From: CAYSUS01 sp964434165
GTDB lineage: Bacteria > Planctomycetota > Planctomycetia > Pirellulales > Thermoguttaceae
DNA: 64,000 nucleotides
Direction of reading: 5' to 3'
Assembly: GCA_964434165.1 (NCBI GenBank)
Contig: CAYSUS010000009.1
Location: 1 to 64,000 of the forward strand
A program made the translations under genes and the position numbers. Numbering within the stretch: the first letter of the stretch is position 1; the number at the start of each line of letters is the position of its first letter. Below are positions 18,249-27,700 of this stretch, piece after piece. The notes beneath the pieces are model-generated. The model was not told the DNA's origin and searched no databases. It saw only the letters and a program-made list of their open reading frames with translations.

Positions 18249-19031
18249 ATGGACCTGCACCTGAAGAACCAAGTCGCCCTGGTCACCGGTGGGTCGCGCG
18301 GGCTGGGCGAAGCGATTTGCCTGGGCCTGGCGGAGGAGGGGGCCCGCGTGGCGATCAACTACTACCGCGACACCGCCAAAGGCATCGACCTGGGCAACGA
18401 AGCCACGGCCGTGGCCCTGCGCATCAAGTCGCAGTTCGGCCTCGAGGCCCTTACTGTGCCGGGCGACGTGTCCCGGCTCGACGAGGTCCTCGAGATGTTC
18501 GACCGGACCGAGGCTGCACTCGGCCCAATCGACGTCTTGGTCAACAATGCGGGCATCTGGCCCACCTCGACCGTCAAGGACATGAGCGAGGACGAGTGGC
18601 ACGCCACGCTGGAGGTGAACCTCACGGGTCCGTTCTACACGTGTCGCGAGGCCGTGCGCCGCTGGCTCGACCGCGGCTGCGCCGGGCGGATCGTCAACGT
18701 CACCTCGCAGGCTGCCTTCCACGGCGCCACGAGCGGACACGCCCATTACGCCGCGGCGAAGGCCGGCCTGGTGAGCTTCTCCATCTCACTCGCCCGCGAG
18801 GTGGCCGCTAGCGGCATCCACGTGAACCTCGTGGCCCCGGGCATGATGTCCACGGAGATGGCGCGCGGGGCCCTGGAGAAGAGCGTGCAGAGATACCTCG
18901 AGCGGATTCCGCTGCGCCGCATTGGCGATCCGCGCGAGGTGGCCAACGCCGTCGTGTTCCTCTGTTCCGACCGCGCCAGCTACATGACCGGCGCCACCGT
19001 GGACGTAACCGGCGGGATGCTGATGCGTTAG
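18249..19031 (+). CDS. Short-chain dehydrogenase/reductase (SDR)
   Basis: This 260-residue protein is a classical SDR. The cofactor-binding motif TGGSRGLG is at 13-20. NNAG is at 99-102. The catalytic Ser153, Tyr167 and Lys171 (YAAAK) are all present. The C-terminal part FLCSDRASYMTGATVDVTGGML is typical of NAD(P)-dependent oxidoreductases acting on sugars or alcohols. It probably oxidises or reduces a hydroxyl of the operon's substrate. ATG at 18249 matches the standard SDR start. Confidence 0.9.
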   Translation: MDLHLKNQVALVTGGSRGLGEAICLGLAEEGARVAINYYRDTAKGIDLGNEATAVALRIKSQFGLEALTVPGDVSRLDEVLEMFDRTEAALGPIDVLVNNAGIWPTSTVKDMSEDEWHATLEVNLTGPFYTCREAVRRWLDRGCAGRIVNVTSQAAFHGATSGHAHYAAAKAGLVSFSISLAREVAASGIHVNLVAPGMMSTEMARGALEKSVQRYLERIPLRRIGDPREVANAVVFLCSDRASYMTGATVDVTGGMLMR

Positions 19032-19087
19032 CGGCGATGGATGCAAAGGGGGCGCGGCGTGAAGCGGTGAGAGAGTGAACCACTGCT

Positions 19088-19132
19088 TCTCCCCGGTCCC
19101 GCCTGCGGGAGAGGGGTCGGGGGTGAGGGCGG
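19088..19132. repeat. Palindromic repeat family A, copy 1
   Basis: The pattern is a CTCTCCCGC-like arm, a short loop, GCGGGAGAGGGG, then a GGGGGTGAGGGCGG tail. Here the left arm is degraded (CCCCGGTCCCGC). It lies between the SDR and aldolase genes. Similar copies are at 20093, 37533 and 53559. Confidence 0.7.
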
Positions 19133-19143
19133 CCGTCCCCTGT

Positions 19144-19164
19144 TTCCCACGCGCTGCGTGGGAA
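19144..19164. repeat. Palindromic repeat family B, copy 1
   Basis: TTCCCACGC and GCGTGGGAA form near-perfect arms around a three-base loop. This resembles a widely dispersed bacterial GTTCCCACGC repeat. Confidence 0.7.
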
Positions 19165-19213
19165 CCAGATGAGGGAACCAGATACAATAGCTCCGACAAC
19201 CGAAGAGAGACCC

Positions 19214-20065
19214 ATGCTCGCAACTGCCAAAGACGTGCTTGTTCCCGCCCGGCAGGGCCGCTACGCCGTGCCGGGCTTCGATTGCGTGGAGGACGTGATG
19301 GTCCGGGCGATCCTCGAGACCGCCGAGGAGTGCCGCTCGCCCGTGTTCATGATGTGCCTGGAGCCGGACCTCCGCGGCAAGGGCATCTTCTACATCCCCG
19401 GCCTGATCCGCGCCGTGGCGGAGCATCACGACATCCCCGTGGTCCTGCACATGGACCACGCCGCCGACCTGGAGACGATCCGCAGGGCGCTGGACGCCGG
19501 GTTCACCTCCGTGATGATCGACGGGTCCAGCCTTCCCTTCGAGGAGAACGTGGCCCTGACGCGCCAGGCCGCCGAGATGGCCCACGCCCAGGGGGCCAGT
19601 ATCGAGGCCGAGCTGGGCCACGTGGGCGGCTCCGATTTGGACCAGACCGAGCACCGGGAGAACGTTCTCACCGAAGCGGATGAGGTCGCCCGGTTTGTGG
19701 AGCAGACCGGCGTCGATTCCCTGGCCGTCTCCATCGGCACTTCGCACGGCGTGTACAAATCGCTGCCCAACCTGAACATCGAGCGGCTCAAAGAGCTCGA
19801 TGCGGCCAGCCCCGTGCCGCTGGTGCTGCACGGCGGCTCGGGGACGCCCGACGACCAGATCCGCGAGGCGATCCAGAACGGCATCTGCAAGCTGAACATC
19901 TACGCCGATTGCCGGATCGCCATGGGTAAGGGCCTCCAGGAGGCGGCCACCAGTCAGAGACGCCAGGACCCGCTGCCGCAGGAGGTCTTCGGCCCCATCA
20001 AACAGGGCGTGGCTGGCGTAGCGCGGGAGAAGATGGAACTGCTGGGATCGAGAGGCAGGGCGTGA
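19214..20065 (+). CDS. Class II fructose-bisphosphate-type aldolase
   Basis: This 283-residue class II (metal-dependent) aldolase is of the GatY/KbaY/FbaA type. Active-site elements are the catalytic Asp81 and metal ligand His82 in HMDHA, His178 in GTSHGVY, and His206 in LHGGSG. The ELGHVGG motif is also present. It is expected to cleave a ketose phosphate to dihydroxyacetone phosphate plus an aldehyde. As the only aldolase in a block with a sugar kinase, it probably acts on the kinase's product; which one cannot be read from sequence. ATG at 19214 follows a run containing repeats A and B. Confidence 0.9.
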   Translation: MLATAKDVLVPARQGRYAVPGFDCVEDVMVRAILETAEECRSPVFMMCLEPDLRGKGIFYIPGLIRAVAEHHDIPVVLHMDHAADLETIRRALDAGFTSVMIDGSSLPFEENVALTRQAAEMAHAQGASIEAELGHVGGSDLDQTEHRENVLTEADEVARFVEQTGVDSLAVSIGTSHGVYKSLPNLNIERLKELDAASPVPLVLHGGSGTPDDQIREAIQNGICKLNIYADCRIAMGKGLQEAATSQRRQDPLPQEVFGPIKQGVAGVAREKMELLGSRGRA

Positions 20066-20092
20066 TGGGGTGGCAGGGTGAAAGCGCTTTGC

Positions 20093-20136
20093 TTCTCTCT
20101 CCCGCAAGCGGGAGAGGGGCCGGGGTTGAGGGCGGC
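20093..20136. repeat. Palindromic repeat family A, copy 2
   Basis: CTCTCTCCCGC and GCGGGAGAGGGG form the hairpin, followed by a GGGGTTGAGGGCGGCCG tail. It is preceded by GGGTGAAAGCG, as at copy 1. Confidence 0.75.
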
Positions 20137-20160
20137 CGGGGGCCACGCGTCTCCACATTC

Positions 20161-20192
20161 CTGCGTGGATTCCCAAGCAGAGCGTGGGTACC
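20161..20192. repeat. Palindromic repeat family B, copy 2 (degraded)
   Basis: A degraded member with TTCCCAAGC on the left and GCGTGGGTACC on the right, directly after family A copy 2. Confidence 0.5.
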
Positions 20193-20362
20193 GGGCCCGA
20201 CCAAACTCACTCCGATCGTCTCGCGGACTGCTAGAGTTCACGGCAAGGTCGAACCGCTTCTCGAGTCGCTTCGCGAGGAGGACGCGTGCCGGGATCTCGT
20301 GCGTTCTTACCATCGGAACGAGGCCGGCAGCGGCAACTCTGACTCACGGGACTGATGCAACC

Positions 20363-21412
20363 ATGAAACTCCTCGCCATCAGCGATACCTACATCCCCGC
20401 CAGCTTCATGCAGCAGGGCTTTGCCATCCTGGAGCCGCTGGGCGTCGAGGTCGAAGTCCGTCGCTGGGAGCACGAAACGCTCATCCAACTCCAGGAGGCC
20501 AACCTGGCGATCGAGACCGGCGGGCCCGAGGCCGTCGCGCTTCCGCCCGAGGTGTCGGAGAACCTGAAGGGCGTCGAAATCCTTGCCGTGCAGTTCACCC
20601 CACTGGCGCAAGCGTTCCTGGAGAAGGCTCCGGACCTGAAGGTCATCAGCGTGCTGCGGGGCGGCACGGAGAACGTGGACGTCGAGTACGCCACGGGGCG
20701 CGGGATCGCGGTCCTGAACACGCCGGGCCGCAATGCCCGGGCCGTGGCCGAATGCACGCTGGGCATGATCCTCTCGGAGATCCGCAACATCGCCCGCAGC
20801 CACGCCTGCCTGAAAAGCCGCGACTGGCGCCGCTCGTTTCCCAACTCCGACGCGATCCCCGAGCTTTGCGGCAAGACCGTGGGCCTGGTCGGCTACGGCG
20901 CGGTGGGCCGCCTGGTGGCCGGTTACCTGGAGGCCTTCGGCAGCCGCATCGTGGCCTTTGATCCCTATTGCCAGGGCGATCCGGCGCCGGCCGAGCTGGT
21001 CGATCTTCCGACGCTCCTGCGCGAATCGGATGTGGTCTCGGTTCACGCCCGGCTCACGCCCGAGAGCCACCACTTGATCGGCCGCGAGCAACTGGCGATG
21101 ATGAAGCCCACCGCGGTGCTGGTGAACACGGCGCGCAGCGGCCTGGTCGATGAGGCGGCCCTGGTCGAGGCCCTTCGCCAGAAGCGGATCGTGGGCGCGG
21201 CCCTGGACGTGTTTGACGAGGAGCCGCTGCCCGCGGACCATCCGCTGATCGAGCTGGAGAACGTGACGATCTGCCCGCACATCGCCGGCAGCACGATCGA
21301 CGCCTTCCTCAACAGCCCCCGCATGGCGGCCGGTCATCTGGCCCGCATGCTCCAGGGCGGGAGCAACCTGCCGATCGTGAACGGGGTGCAGCCGGCGCTG
21401 CGAACGGGTTAG
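20363..21412 (+). CDS. D-isomer 2-hydroxyacid dehydrogenase (YoaD-like)
   Basis: This 349-residue NAD-dependent dehydrogenase has the two-domain fold of 2-hydroxyacid dehydrogenases. The Rossmann motif is GLVGYGAVGRLV. The catalytic triad Arg258 (TARSGLVDE), Glu287 (DEEP) and His306 (CPHIAG) is complete. Its N-terminal part (LAISDTYIPASFMQQGF) is of the type found in YoaD-like proteins, which in Bacillus subtilis lie next to a sugar-kinase-like gene. The substrate is unknown. It stands fourth in the carbohydrate block. Confidence 0.88.
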   Translation: MKLLAISDTYIPASFMQQGFAILEPLGVEVEVRRWEHETLIQLQEANLAIETGGPEAVALPPEVSENLKGVEILAVQFTPLAQAFLEKAPDLKVISVLRGGTENVDVEYATGRGIAVLNTPGRNARAVAECTLGMILSEIRNIARSHACLKSRDWRRSFPNSDAIPELCGKTVGLVGYGAVGRLVAGYLEAFGSRIVAFDPYCQGDPAPAELVDLPTLLRESDVVSVHARLTPESHHLIGREQLAMMKPTAVLVNTARSGLVDEAALVEALRQKRIVGAALDVFDEEPLPADHPLIELENVTICPHIAGSTIDAFLNSPRMAAGHLARMLQGGSNLPIVNGVQPALRTG

Positions 21413-21440
21413 CAGGGACAGGGGGCGCAGCGGCCGCCGC

Positions 21441-21522
21441 CTCGTTCCTACGGTCCTCCGTGGGAACCGAGAGCCTCCAGGGCAACGAGGGGCGAGGTCC
21501 CCACGCAGAGCGTGGGCACCAA
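21441..21522. repeat. Palindromic repeat family B, copy 3 (tandem pair)
   Basis: Two adjacent degraded family B units occur here: CGTTCCTAC with CGTGGGAACCG, then GTCCCCACGC with GCGTGGGCACC. They fill the spacer before the GldA-type gene. Confidence 0.6.
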
Positions 21523-21571
21523 GGAAACCAGAAGAACACACACCGCAACCAACCACACGGAGAAACCACCC

Positions 21572-22687
21572 ATGAAATCCGTTCTCATCGCCCCGCGGAA
21601 GTACATCCAGGGCCGCGGCGTGCTCCGCGAACTGGGCACCTACCTGAAGCTGCTGGGCAACAAGCCCCTCGTCCTGTGGGACGAATGCGTCAAGGGCATC
21701 GTCGGCCAGACCGTCACCCAGAGTATCCAGGAGGCCGGCCTGGAGATGGTCCCCGTCGATTTCCAGGGCGAGGCGACCAGCGCGGAGCGTGCCAGGGTGA
21801 CCCAGATCGCGCGCGAAAGCGGGGCCGACATCTCGGTGGGAATCGGCGGCGGCAAGATCCTCGACGTGGCCAAGGGCGCAGCCGTGGACGCGGGCATCAA
21901 GATGGTCACCTGTCCGACGATCGCCTCGAACGACTCGCCCACCAGTGCGGCCAGCGTGTGGTACGACCAGGAGCATAACTTCGTGGGCTTCGACTGCTGG
22001 CCGTTCAACCCCGACATCGTACTGGTCGATAGCCAGATCGTGGTCAACGCCCCCATCCGCAGCTTCGTGGCCGGGATGGGCGACGCCCTCTCCACCTGGG
22101 TCGAGGCCGAGGCCGCGTTCAAGGGCCGCGCAGCCAACATCGCCGGGGGCCAGCCCACCATGGCCGCCATCGCCCTGGCCCGGCTGTGCTACGAGACGCT
22201 GATGGAGCACGGCGTGGAAGCGCGCCGGGCCGTCGAGTGCCACGCCTTGACGCCCTGCGTGGAAAAGGTGATCGAGGCCAACGTGTTGCTCTCCGGGCTG
22301 GGGTTCGAGAGCGGCGGCCTGGCCACGTCCCACATGATCGGCAACCTGCTCTCCAACGTTCCGGAGTGCAAGGACCTCATGCACGGCGAGAAGGTCGGCT
22401 TCGGCATCGTCACGCAGCTCTGCCTTGATGACGAGGCCGACACCGACGAGGTGTACGCGATCGTCGATTTCGAGATCGCCGTGGGCCTGCCGGTCTGCTT
22501 CGCCGACCTGGGGCTGGACGGCATCGGCCGCGACCGGCTCAAGCAGCTCGGCGACCTCTGCGCCGGCGAGGGCTCGCTCTGCCACAACCACGCGTTTGCG
22601 GTTACCAGCGAGGCCGTGGTCGATGCGATGATCGCGGCCGACGCCCTGGGGCGCAGCCGCAAGGAGCTGATCGGGCTGGTAGCGTAA
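21572..22687 (+). CDS. gldA: Glycerol dehydrogenase (GldA-type)
   Basis: This 371-residue iron-type alcohol dehydrogenase is closest to glycerol dehydrogenase. Metal ligands Asp171 (GMGDALSTW), His254 (ATSHMIGN) and His271 (LMHGEK) fall at the positions known from E. coli GldA. The nucleotide section GIGGGKILDVAKG and the CPTIASNDSPTSA section are also typical. It oxidises glycerol or a related polyol to the ketone with NAD. In this block it could supply the ketose phosphorylated by the FGGY kinase. It is the last gene of the block and converges on the PpiC gene. Confidence 0.88.
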   Translation: MKSVLIAPRKYIQGRGVLRELGTYLKLLGNKPLVLWDECVKGIVGQTVTQSIQEAGLEMVPVDFQGEATSAERARVTQIARESGADISVGIGGGKILDVAKGAAVDAGIKMVTCPTIASNDSPTSAASVWYDQEHNFVGFDCWPFNPDIVLVDSQIVVNAPIRSFVAGMGDALSTWVEAEAAFKGRAANIAGGQPTMAAIALARLCYETLMEHGVEARRAVECHALTPCVEKVIEANVLLSGLGFESGGLATSHMIGNLLSNVPECKDLMHGEKVGFGIVTQLCLDDEADTDEVYAIVDFEIAVGLPVCFADLGLDGIGRDRLKQLGDLCAGEGSLCHNHAFAVTSEAVVDAMIAADALGRSRKELIGLVA

Positions 22688-22758
22688 GTCGGCGCGCCTC
22701 TCCGGGCGTCTCGCGGCCGATCCATGATGGCCGCCAGCGCGGTTCGCCTCCTGGCGCG

Positions 22759-24609
22759 TCAGCCGCCAAACCGGCTTGCCGCGCGCGGGGCGGGGCGGTC
22801 GTCGAGAATCGTCCACACGGGGATGCGATCGCGGAGCCGGTCGATATAGGCCTGCTGCTGCACGCGGTTCCGCTGGTTGCGGATTTCCTTGCGGATATCC
22901 ACCTGGGCCTCGACGAACGGGGTGCGCCGGCCCCCCTCGCGCTCGATCACGCGCACGATGTGCAGCGAGTCTCCGTCGTCGAGGATCGGGCTCAACTGGC
23001 CGACCGGCAGGCCGAACACCGCCCGGTCGAGCACCTCGGAGACGAGGCTACCCTTGTGGGTCCAGTCCCGCGCGCCGCCTTGCGAGGCCGTCGGCCCGTC
23101 GGAGACCTGCCGGGCCACCTCGGCGAAGGGACGGCCGTCGAGCACCCGATTGCCGGCTTGGGCCAGGGTGGCCCGGGCGGCCTCGCGGCTGGGATACCGC
23201 GTCGCGCGCACGCTGATCTGCTCCCAGCGGGCCCGGATGGGTGTCTCGAAGTCGGCAAGATGCTCCTCGTAGTACGCCCGCATCTCCTCGTGGCTGACGT
23301 CTTCGTTGATCTTGATCTGCTGCGCGAGCCACTGCTGCGACAGGGTCTGTTCGAGAAACGCCCGGCGATGGCGCTGCACCGAGGTTCCGGAGTCCATCAG
23401 GCGGTAATCGAGCTCGCGCTGCGACGGGGCCCGGAAGAACTCCATTAGCTTGGGGAGCTGCTCCTCGGTGAACACCCGGTTGATCTGCTCCTCGATGTTG
23501 GCCAGGCCCTCTTCGGGCAGCGTGCCCAGCGCCTCGTGATACGTCAGCTTCGACTCCACGAGCTGCTTGACCATGAGGGGGAATCGGGCCCTGATGAGAA
23601 GATCGCGCTGCTGAACGATCTCCTCTGGCGTGAGATTGGCCAACCCCTTCTCGGCTTCGGGGTCGTTCTTGCGGGCATGGTAGATCGCGGCCAGCGTGCG
23701 CTCGGCGCCGACCCACACGTCGCTCATGAGGATCGCATGCGGCCCGACGCGCGCGACGATCTGGGCCCCCTCGCAGGGAATGGCCCGAACGGGAAACCGG
23801 GCGTCGGGCGTAATCGGCGCGGCGCCGGGCAGGGCCTGATCCGTGGAGAGGACCGTCACTGCAGGCCGATCCTCGCCGCGGGCCGCGCGACGGGGCGCGT
23901 CCTCCAGCGGCCTCCGGTTGCGGCCGAAGGCCGGCAGCGGCTGGCGTGGCGCCCAGGACGCGGAGTGCCGCTGCGGCGGTGCGATGCTTGGGGAGCGATC
24001 CGGCTGAGTCCGGCGCGGCCAAGGCTCGAGTTCGGGCTCGATCGCCCCGACCGAGGAGGGAAAGTCCTTGGCTTCGGACGGGAAGAACTCGCCGGGAACC
24101 GGGTCCCGGGACGGCGCCGCGGCGCGGCGCGGCCACGGCTCCGACTCGGCAAAGGCCTCGCCCGCGGGTTCCGCCCGGGGCCGGGCCTCCAATCGACCCC
24201 GCCGCTGTTCGGGGACTTGGAGCGGAGGCCGATCGGGCCACCAGTTGGGCGCGGCGATCGGGGCGGTTCCTCGCCGGTGATGGTGATCGGGCGGCGGCGG
24301 GTCCTGCGGCGGCGTGTAGGGCACAGACTCGCCGACTTGCTCCGCGGGCGGATCGATCGCCGACGCGGGCCAGCCTTGGGGACGCCCGCCCGAACTGGGT
24401 CGCTCAGGAGCCCCGCCGCCGATTCCGTACTTGCCACCAAGGAGCGAGGGGGATGCCGCCGGGACGGGAGGAGGGACGTCCGTTTCAACCCACGGGTCTG
24501 CCAGGGCCATCAGCTCCACGCCCACGTGGGGCCGGAGGCACGCGAGAATGGCGAGGATCGTGGCCGCGGACAGGAGGACCGGATAGACCTGGCGCTGCAC
24601 GGGATGCAT
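22759..24609 (-). CDS. PpiC-type peptidyl-prolyl isomerase
   Basis: This 616-residue protein has an N-terminal hydrophobic segment (VYPVLLSAATILAILACL, a signal anchor) and a long Pro/Arg/Glu-rich region to about 290. A SurA/PrsA-like section follows, then a parvulin (PpiC) domain (RARWEQISVRA, then VSDGPTASQGG, then VGQLSPILDDGDSLHIVRV). It is likely a membrane-anchored periplasmic foldase or chaperone. ATG 24609 is preferred to a TTG at 24693. A strong promoter match (24741-24770) overlaps the end of mfd. The Pro/Arg-rich linker is unusual in length. Confidence 0.85.
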   Translation of the reverse strand: MHPVQRQVYPVLLSAATILAILACLRPHVGVELMALADPWVETDVPPPVPAASPSLLGGKYGIGGGAPERPSSGGRPQGWPASAIDPPAEQVGESVPYTPPQDPPPPDHHHRRGTAPIAAPNWWPDRPPLQVPEQRRGRLEARPRAEPAGEAFAESEPWPRRAAAPSRDPVPGEFFPSEAKDFPSSVGAIEPELEPWPRRTQPDRSPSIAPPQRHSASWAPRQPLPAFGRNRRPLEDAPRRAARGEDRPAVTVLSTDQALPGAAPITPDARFPVRAIPCEGAQIVARVGPHAILMSDVWVGAERTLAAIYHARKNDPEAEKGLANLTPEEIVQQRDLLIRARFPLMVKQLVESKLTYHEALGTLPEEGLANIEEQINRVFTEEQLPKLMEFFRAPSQRELDYRLMDSGTSVQRHRRAFLEQTLSQQWLAQQIKINEDVSHEEMRAYYEEHLADFETPIRARWEQISVRATRYPSREAARATLAQAGNRVLDGRPFAEVARQVSDGPTASQGGARDWTHKGSLVSEVLDRAVFGLPVGQLSPILDDGDSLHIVRVIEREGGRRTPFVEAQVDIRKEIRNQRNRVQQQAYIDRLRDRIPVWTILDDRPAPRAASRFGG

Positions 24610-24740
24610 TCCGGTGGGGTTCGATGTCGGCGGTTCGGACTCGTCCCGGCCAACCGACGAGAGGCCGAGGCTTGCGTGGGCGCCCCCGCTCAAGCGGTAC
24701 GAAGGCGTGAAGCACGGGCCGTGCCCAGACGAGGTGGGGG

Positions 24741-24770
24741 ATTATAGAGCGTCCCTCAACCGGACTGCAA
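24741..24770 (-). promoter_or_regulatory. Candidate promoter of the PpiC gene
   Basis: TTGCAG (24765-24770) and a perfect TATAAT (24741-24746) are 18 bases apart on the minus strand. The -35 box lies within the last codons of mfd. Confidence 0.5.
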
Positions 24771-27700
24771 CAGCGATTTCACCTCCGCCAGGATCGCGTC
24801 GGCGTTCTTAACCCTGGCGTGCAGAGGAAGATACGCGCTTCGGCCGTCCACGACCCTCAGCCGCCCCCCACTTTGGGCGGCAAGTTGTCGTGCGAGCGGC
24901 TCGGCACGGTACTCCAGCACGGCGTACTGGTCCTCCATCCGGATCGCCGCGATCCACCAGCGACGCGCGGCGATGCGGGTTTCCGTAAGGGTCAGCAGGC
25001 ATTCGACGACAGGCGGCGGAGGCCCGAACCGGTCGGCCAACTCCGCACGGAACGACTGCACGTCGTCGGGCTCCGTGGCACGGGCGAGCCGGCGATACAG
25101 GTCGATCTTCGCCCGCATGTCGGGCACGTAGCTCCGAGGCAGGTAGGCCTTGCACGGCAGGTCGATGTCCACCTCGACCGAGGTCTTCGGCGGCAGGCGC
25201 TTCAGGCGCCCCACGGCCTGCTCCAGCAGGTCGCAGTACAGTTCGTAGCCCACGAGGGCGATATGCCCGCTCTGCTGGGTGCCCAGGATATTGCCGGCCC
25301 CGCGGATCTCCAGATCGCGCATGGCGATGGCGAAGCCGGCTCCCATGTCGCTGAACTCCTCGATCGCGCGGAGCCGCTTGGCGGCCGTGGGCGTGACGTG
25401 CTTGTTGGGATCGAGGAGCAGGTAGCAATAGGCCCGGTGCTTGTAGCGCCCCACACGCCCGCGGAGCTGGTGCAGGTCGGCCAGTCCGTAGCGATCCGCC
25501 TCGTCGATGAACATCGTGTTGGCGTTGGGGATGTCCAGTCCGCTCTCGACGATCGTCGTGCTCACGAGCAGGTCGAAGCGATGGTCGATGAAGTCGAGCA
25601 TCACCCGTTCCAACTCGTGCTCGGGCATCTGGGCGTGGCCGATGCGGATCGAGGCCTCGGGAACGATCTGCCGCAGGCGCCGGGCGACCCCCTCGATGTC
25701 GGCCACGCGGTTGTGGACGAAGAAGATCTGTCCGTCGCGATTGAGCTCGCGGATCACGGCATGGCGGATGATCTCGGCGTCGAAGCGGCACACGCGCGTC
25801 TCCACGGCCAGCCGGTCCTCGGGCGGGGTCTGGAGATTGGAGATGTCCCGCAGTCCCAACAGCGACATGTGCAAGGTCCGCGGGATGGGCGTGGCCGTCA
25901 GGGTCAGGACGTCCACGGTCTGGCGGAGCCGTTTCAGCCGTTCCTTGACCTCCACGCCGAATCGCTGCTCCTCGTCGATGATCACCAGACCCAGGTTGGC
26001 GAACTGCACGTCGGGCTGGGCCAGGCGGTGCGTGCCAATGACGATGTCGATCGCCCCGGCCTCGGCGCGCTCGACGATCCCGGCCTGCTGCTTGCGCGTG
26101 GCAAACCGCGAGAGCACCGCGATCTCGACGGGGAACTCGGCCATGCGGCTGGAGAACGTGCGCAGGTGCTGCTCGGCCAGCACCGTGGTGGGAACGAGCA
26201 CGGCGACCTGGTAGCCGGCGTTGACCGCCTTGAACGCCGCGCGCATCGCCACCTCGGTCTTGCCGTAGCCCACGTCGCCGCAAAGCAGCCGGTCCATGGG
26301 CCGCGGGAGGTACATGTCCCGCTTGATGGCCTCGATCGTGGTCAACTGATCGGAGGTTTCGCGGTATGGGAACGACGCGTCGAACTCCCGCTGCCACTCC
26401 GTGTCGAGGGGGAAACTGATCCCCGGGCGCGTGGCCCGCTCGGCCTGGACCTGGAGCATCTCGGCGGCCAGGTCGGTGACGGCGTCTTCGACGGCCTGCT
26501 TCTGCCGGCTCCAGACGCGGCCGCCGAGCTTGCCCAGGCGCGGACGCGCCTTGGCCCCGCCCACGTACTTCTGCACCAGCCCGATCTTCGAAGTGGGCAC
26601 GTAGAGCTTCGTCTGCTCGGCGAACTCCAGGACGAGATGCTCCTCGACCTGGCGGTCCTTCTCCAGCAGCTCCATGCCGCGATAGCGGGCGATGCCGTGG
26701 GCCACGTGGACCACCAGCTCGCCCTCGCGGAGCTCCATGAAGCTGTCGATCACCTTGCCCAGACGGCGCTGGGCGGGCCGGCGGAGATCGGTGCGGTGGA
26801 ACAGCTCGCCGCTGCCCAGAAGGACGATGCCGTCGGGAACGAGGCGGAATCCGTGGTGCAGGTGGCCCAGCGGGTAGTCGATGCGGTCCCGGCGCGCCAG
26901 ACGCGTGCCGGAGAGCAGTTCGGAGAGTCGCCGCTGTTCGGCCTCGGTCTGGCAGACCACGTGGACCCGCTGACCCGCCCCGACCGCGTCGAGCTCGTCA
27001 CGCACGCGTGCGATGTCGCCGCTGAACCGCTCGACCGACTCGATCTTCAGCCGGCATGTGGTTTCCATCGAGCTCGGCGCCACGGCGGAGGCCGTCACCG
27101 AGGGGAACGCGACGAACCGCCGCATCGTCTCACGCACGCTGTGCAGGTCCTGGGGACGCTCGAGTCGCTCCAGGTAGTGCCGCCCGTGGGTTTCGATCTC
27201 GCCCGGTTCGACGAGCAGGAACCAGGACCCGGCCGGAAGGAAGTCCGTCAAGTGCGCGCGGTGGCGCCCGGCCGGGTCGAGGGCCGTGATCTCCACGGCG
27301 TCCAGCGCCTGGAGGCTCCGCTGGCTGCCGACCTCGAACCGGCGGATCGACTCGATCTGGTCGCCGAACAGCTCCACGCGCACCGGGTCGTACCAGTCCG
27401 GGGCGAAGATATCGACGATCCCGCCACGCGGCGAGAACTCGCCGGGCAGCTCCACGGCCGTGGTGTTGTGGAATCCGTTCTCCACCAGCCAGCGGCAGAG
27501 ATCCTCGACCGGCGTCTCCTCGCCGATCCGCAGCGTGCGCGTGTGGGCGTCGAGCGAGAGCTGCTCCGGCACGGGCTGGAGCAGGCTTTGGATGCTCGCG
27601 GCCAGGATCCGCGGCGGGTCACCGCCCCGCAGAAGCTTGAGCAAGCGCACGCGGTCGCCGAAGACCTCGTCGTGGGTCACCTGTTCCGCAGGGAGCGTCT

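Larger units (their letters stand above)
20066..20362. other. Repeat-filled spacer between aldolase and 2-hydroxyacid dehydrogenase
   Basis: This 297-base spacer sits inside an apparent operon and contains repeat families A (20093-20136) and B (20161-20192). No gene was found. The next gene's start is preceded only by a weak ribosome binding site. Confidence 0.6.
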
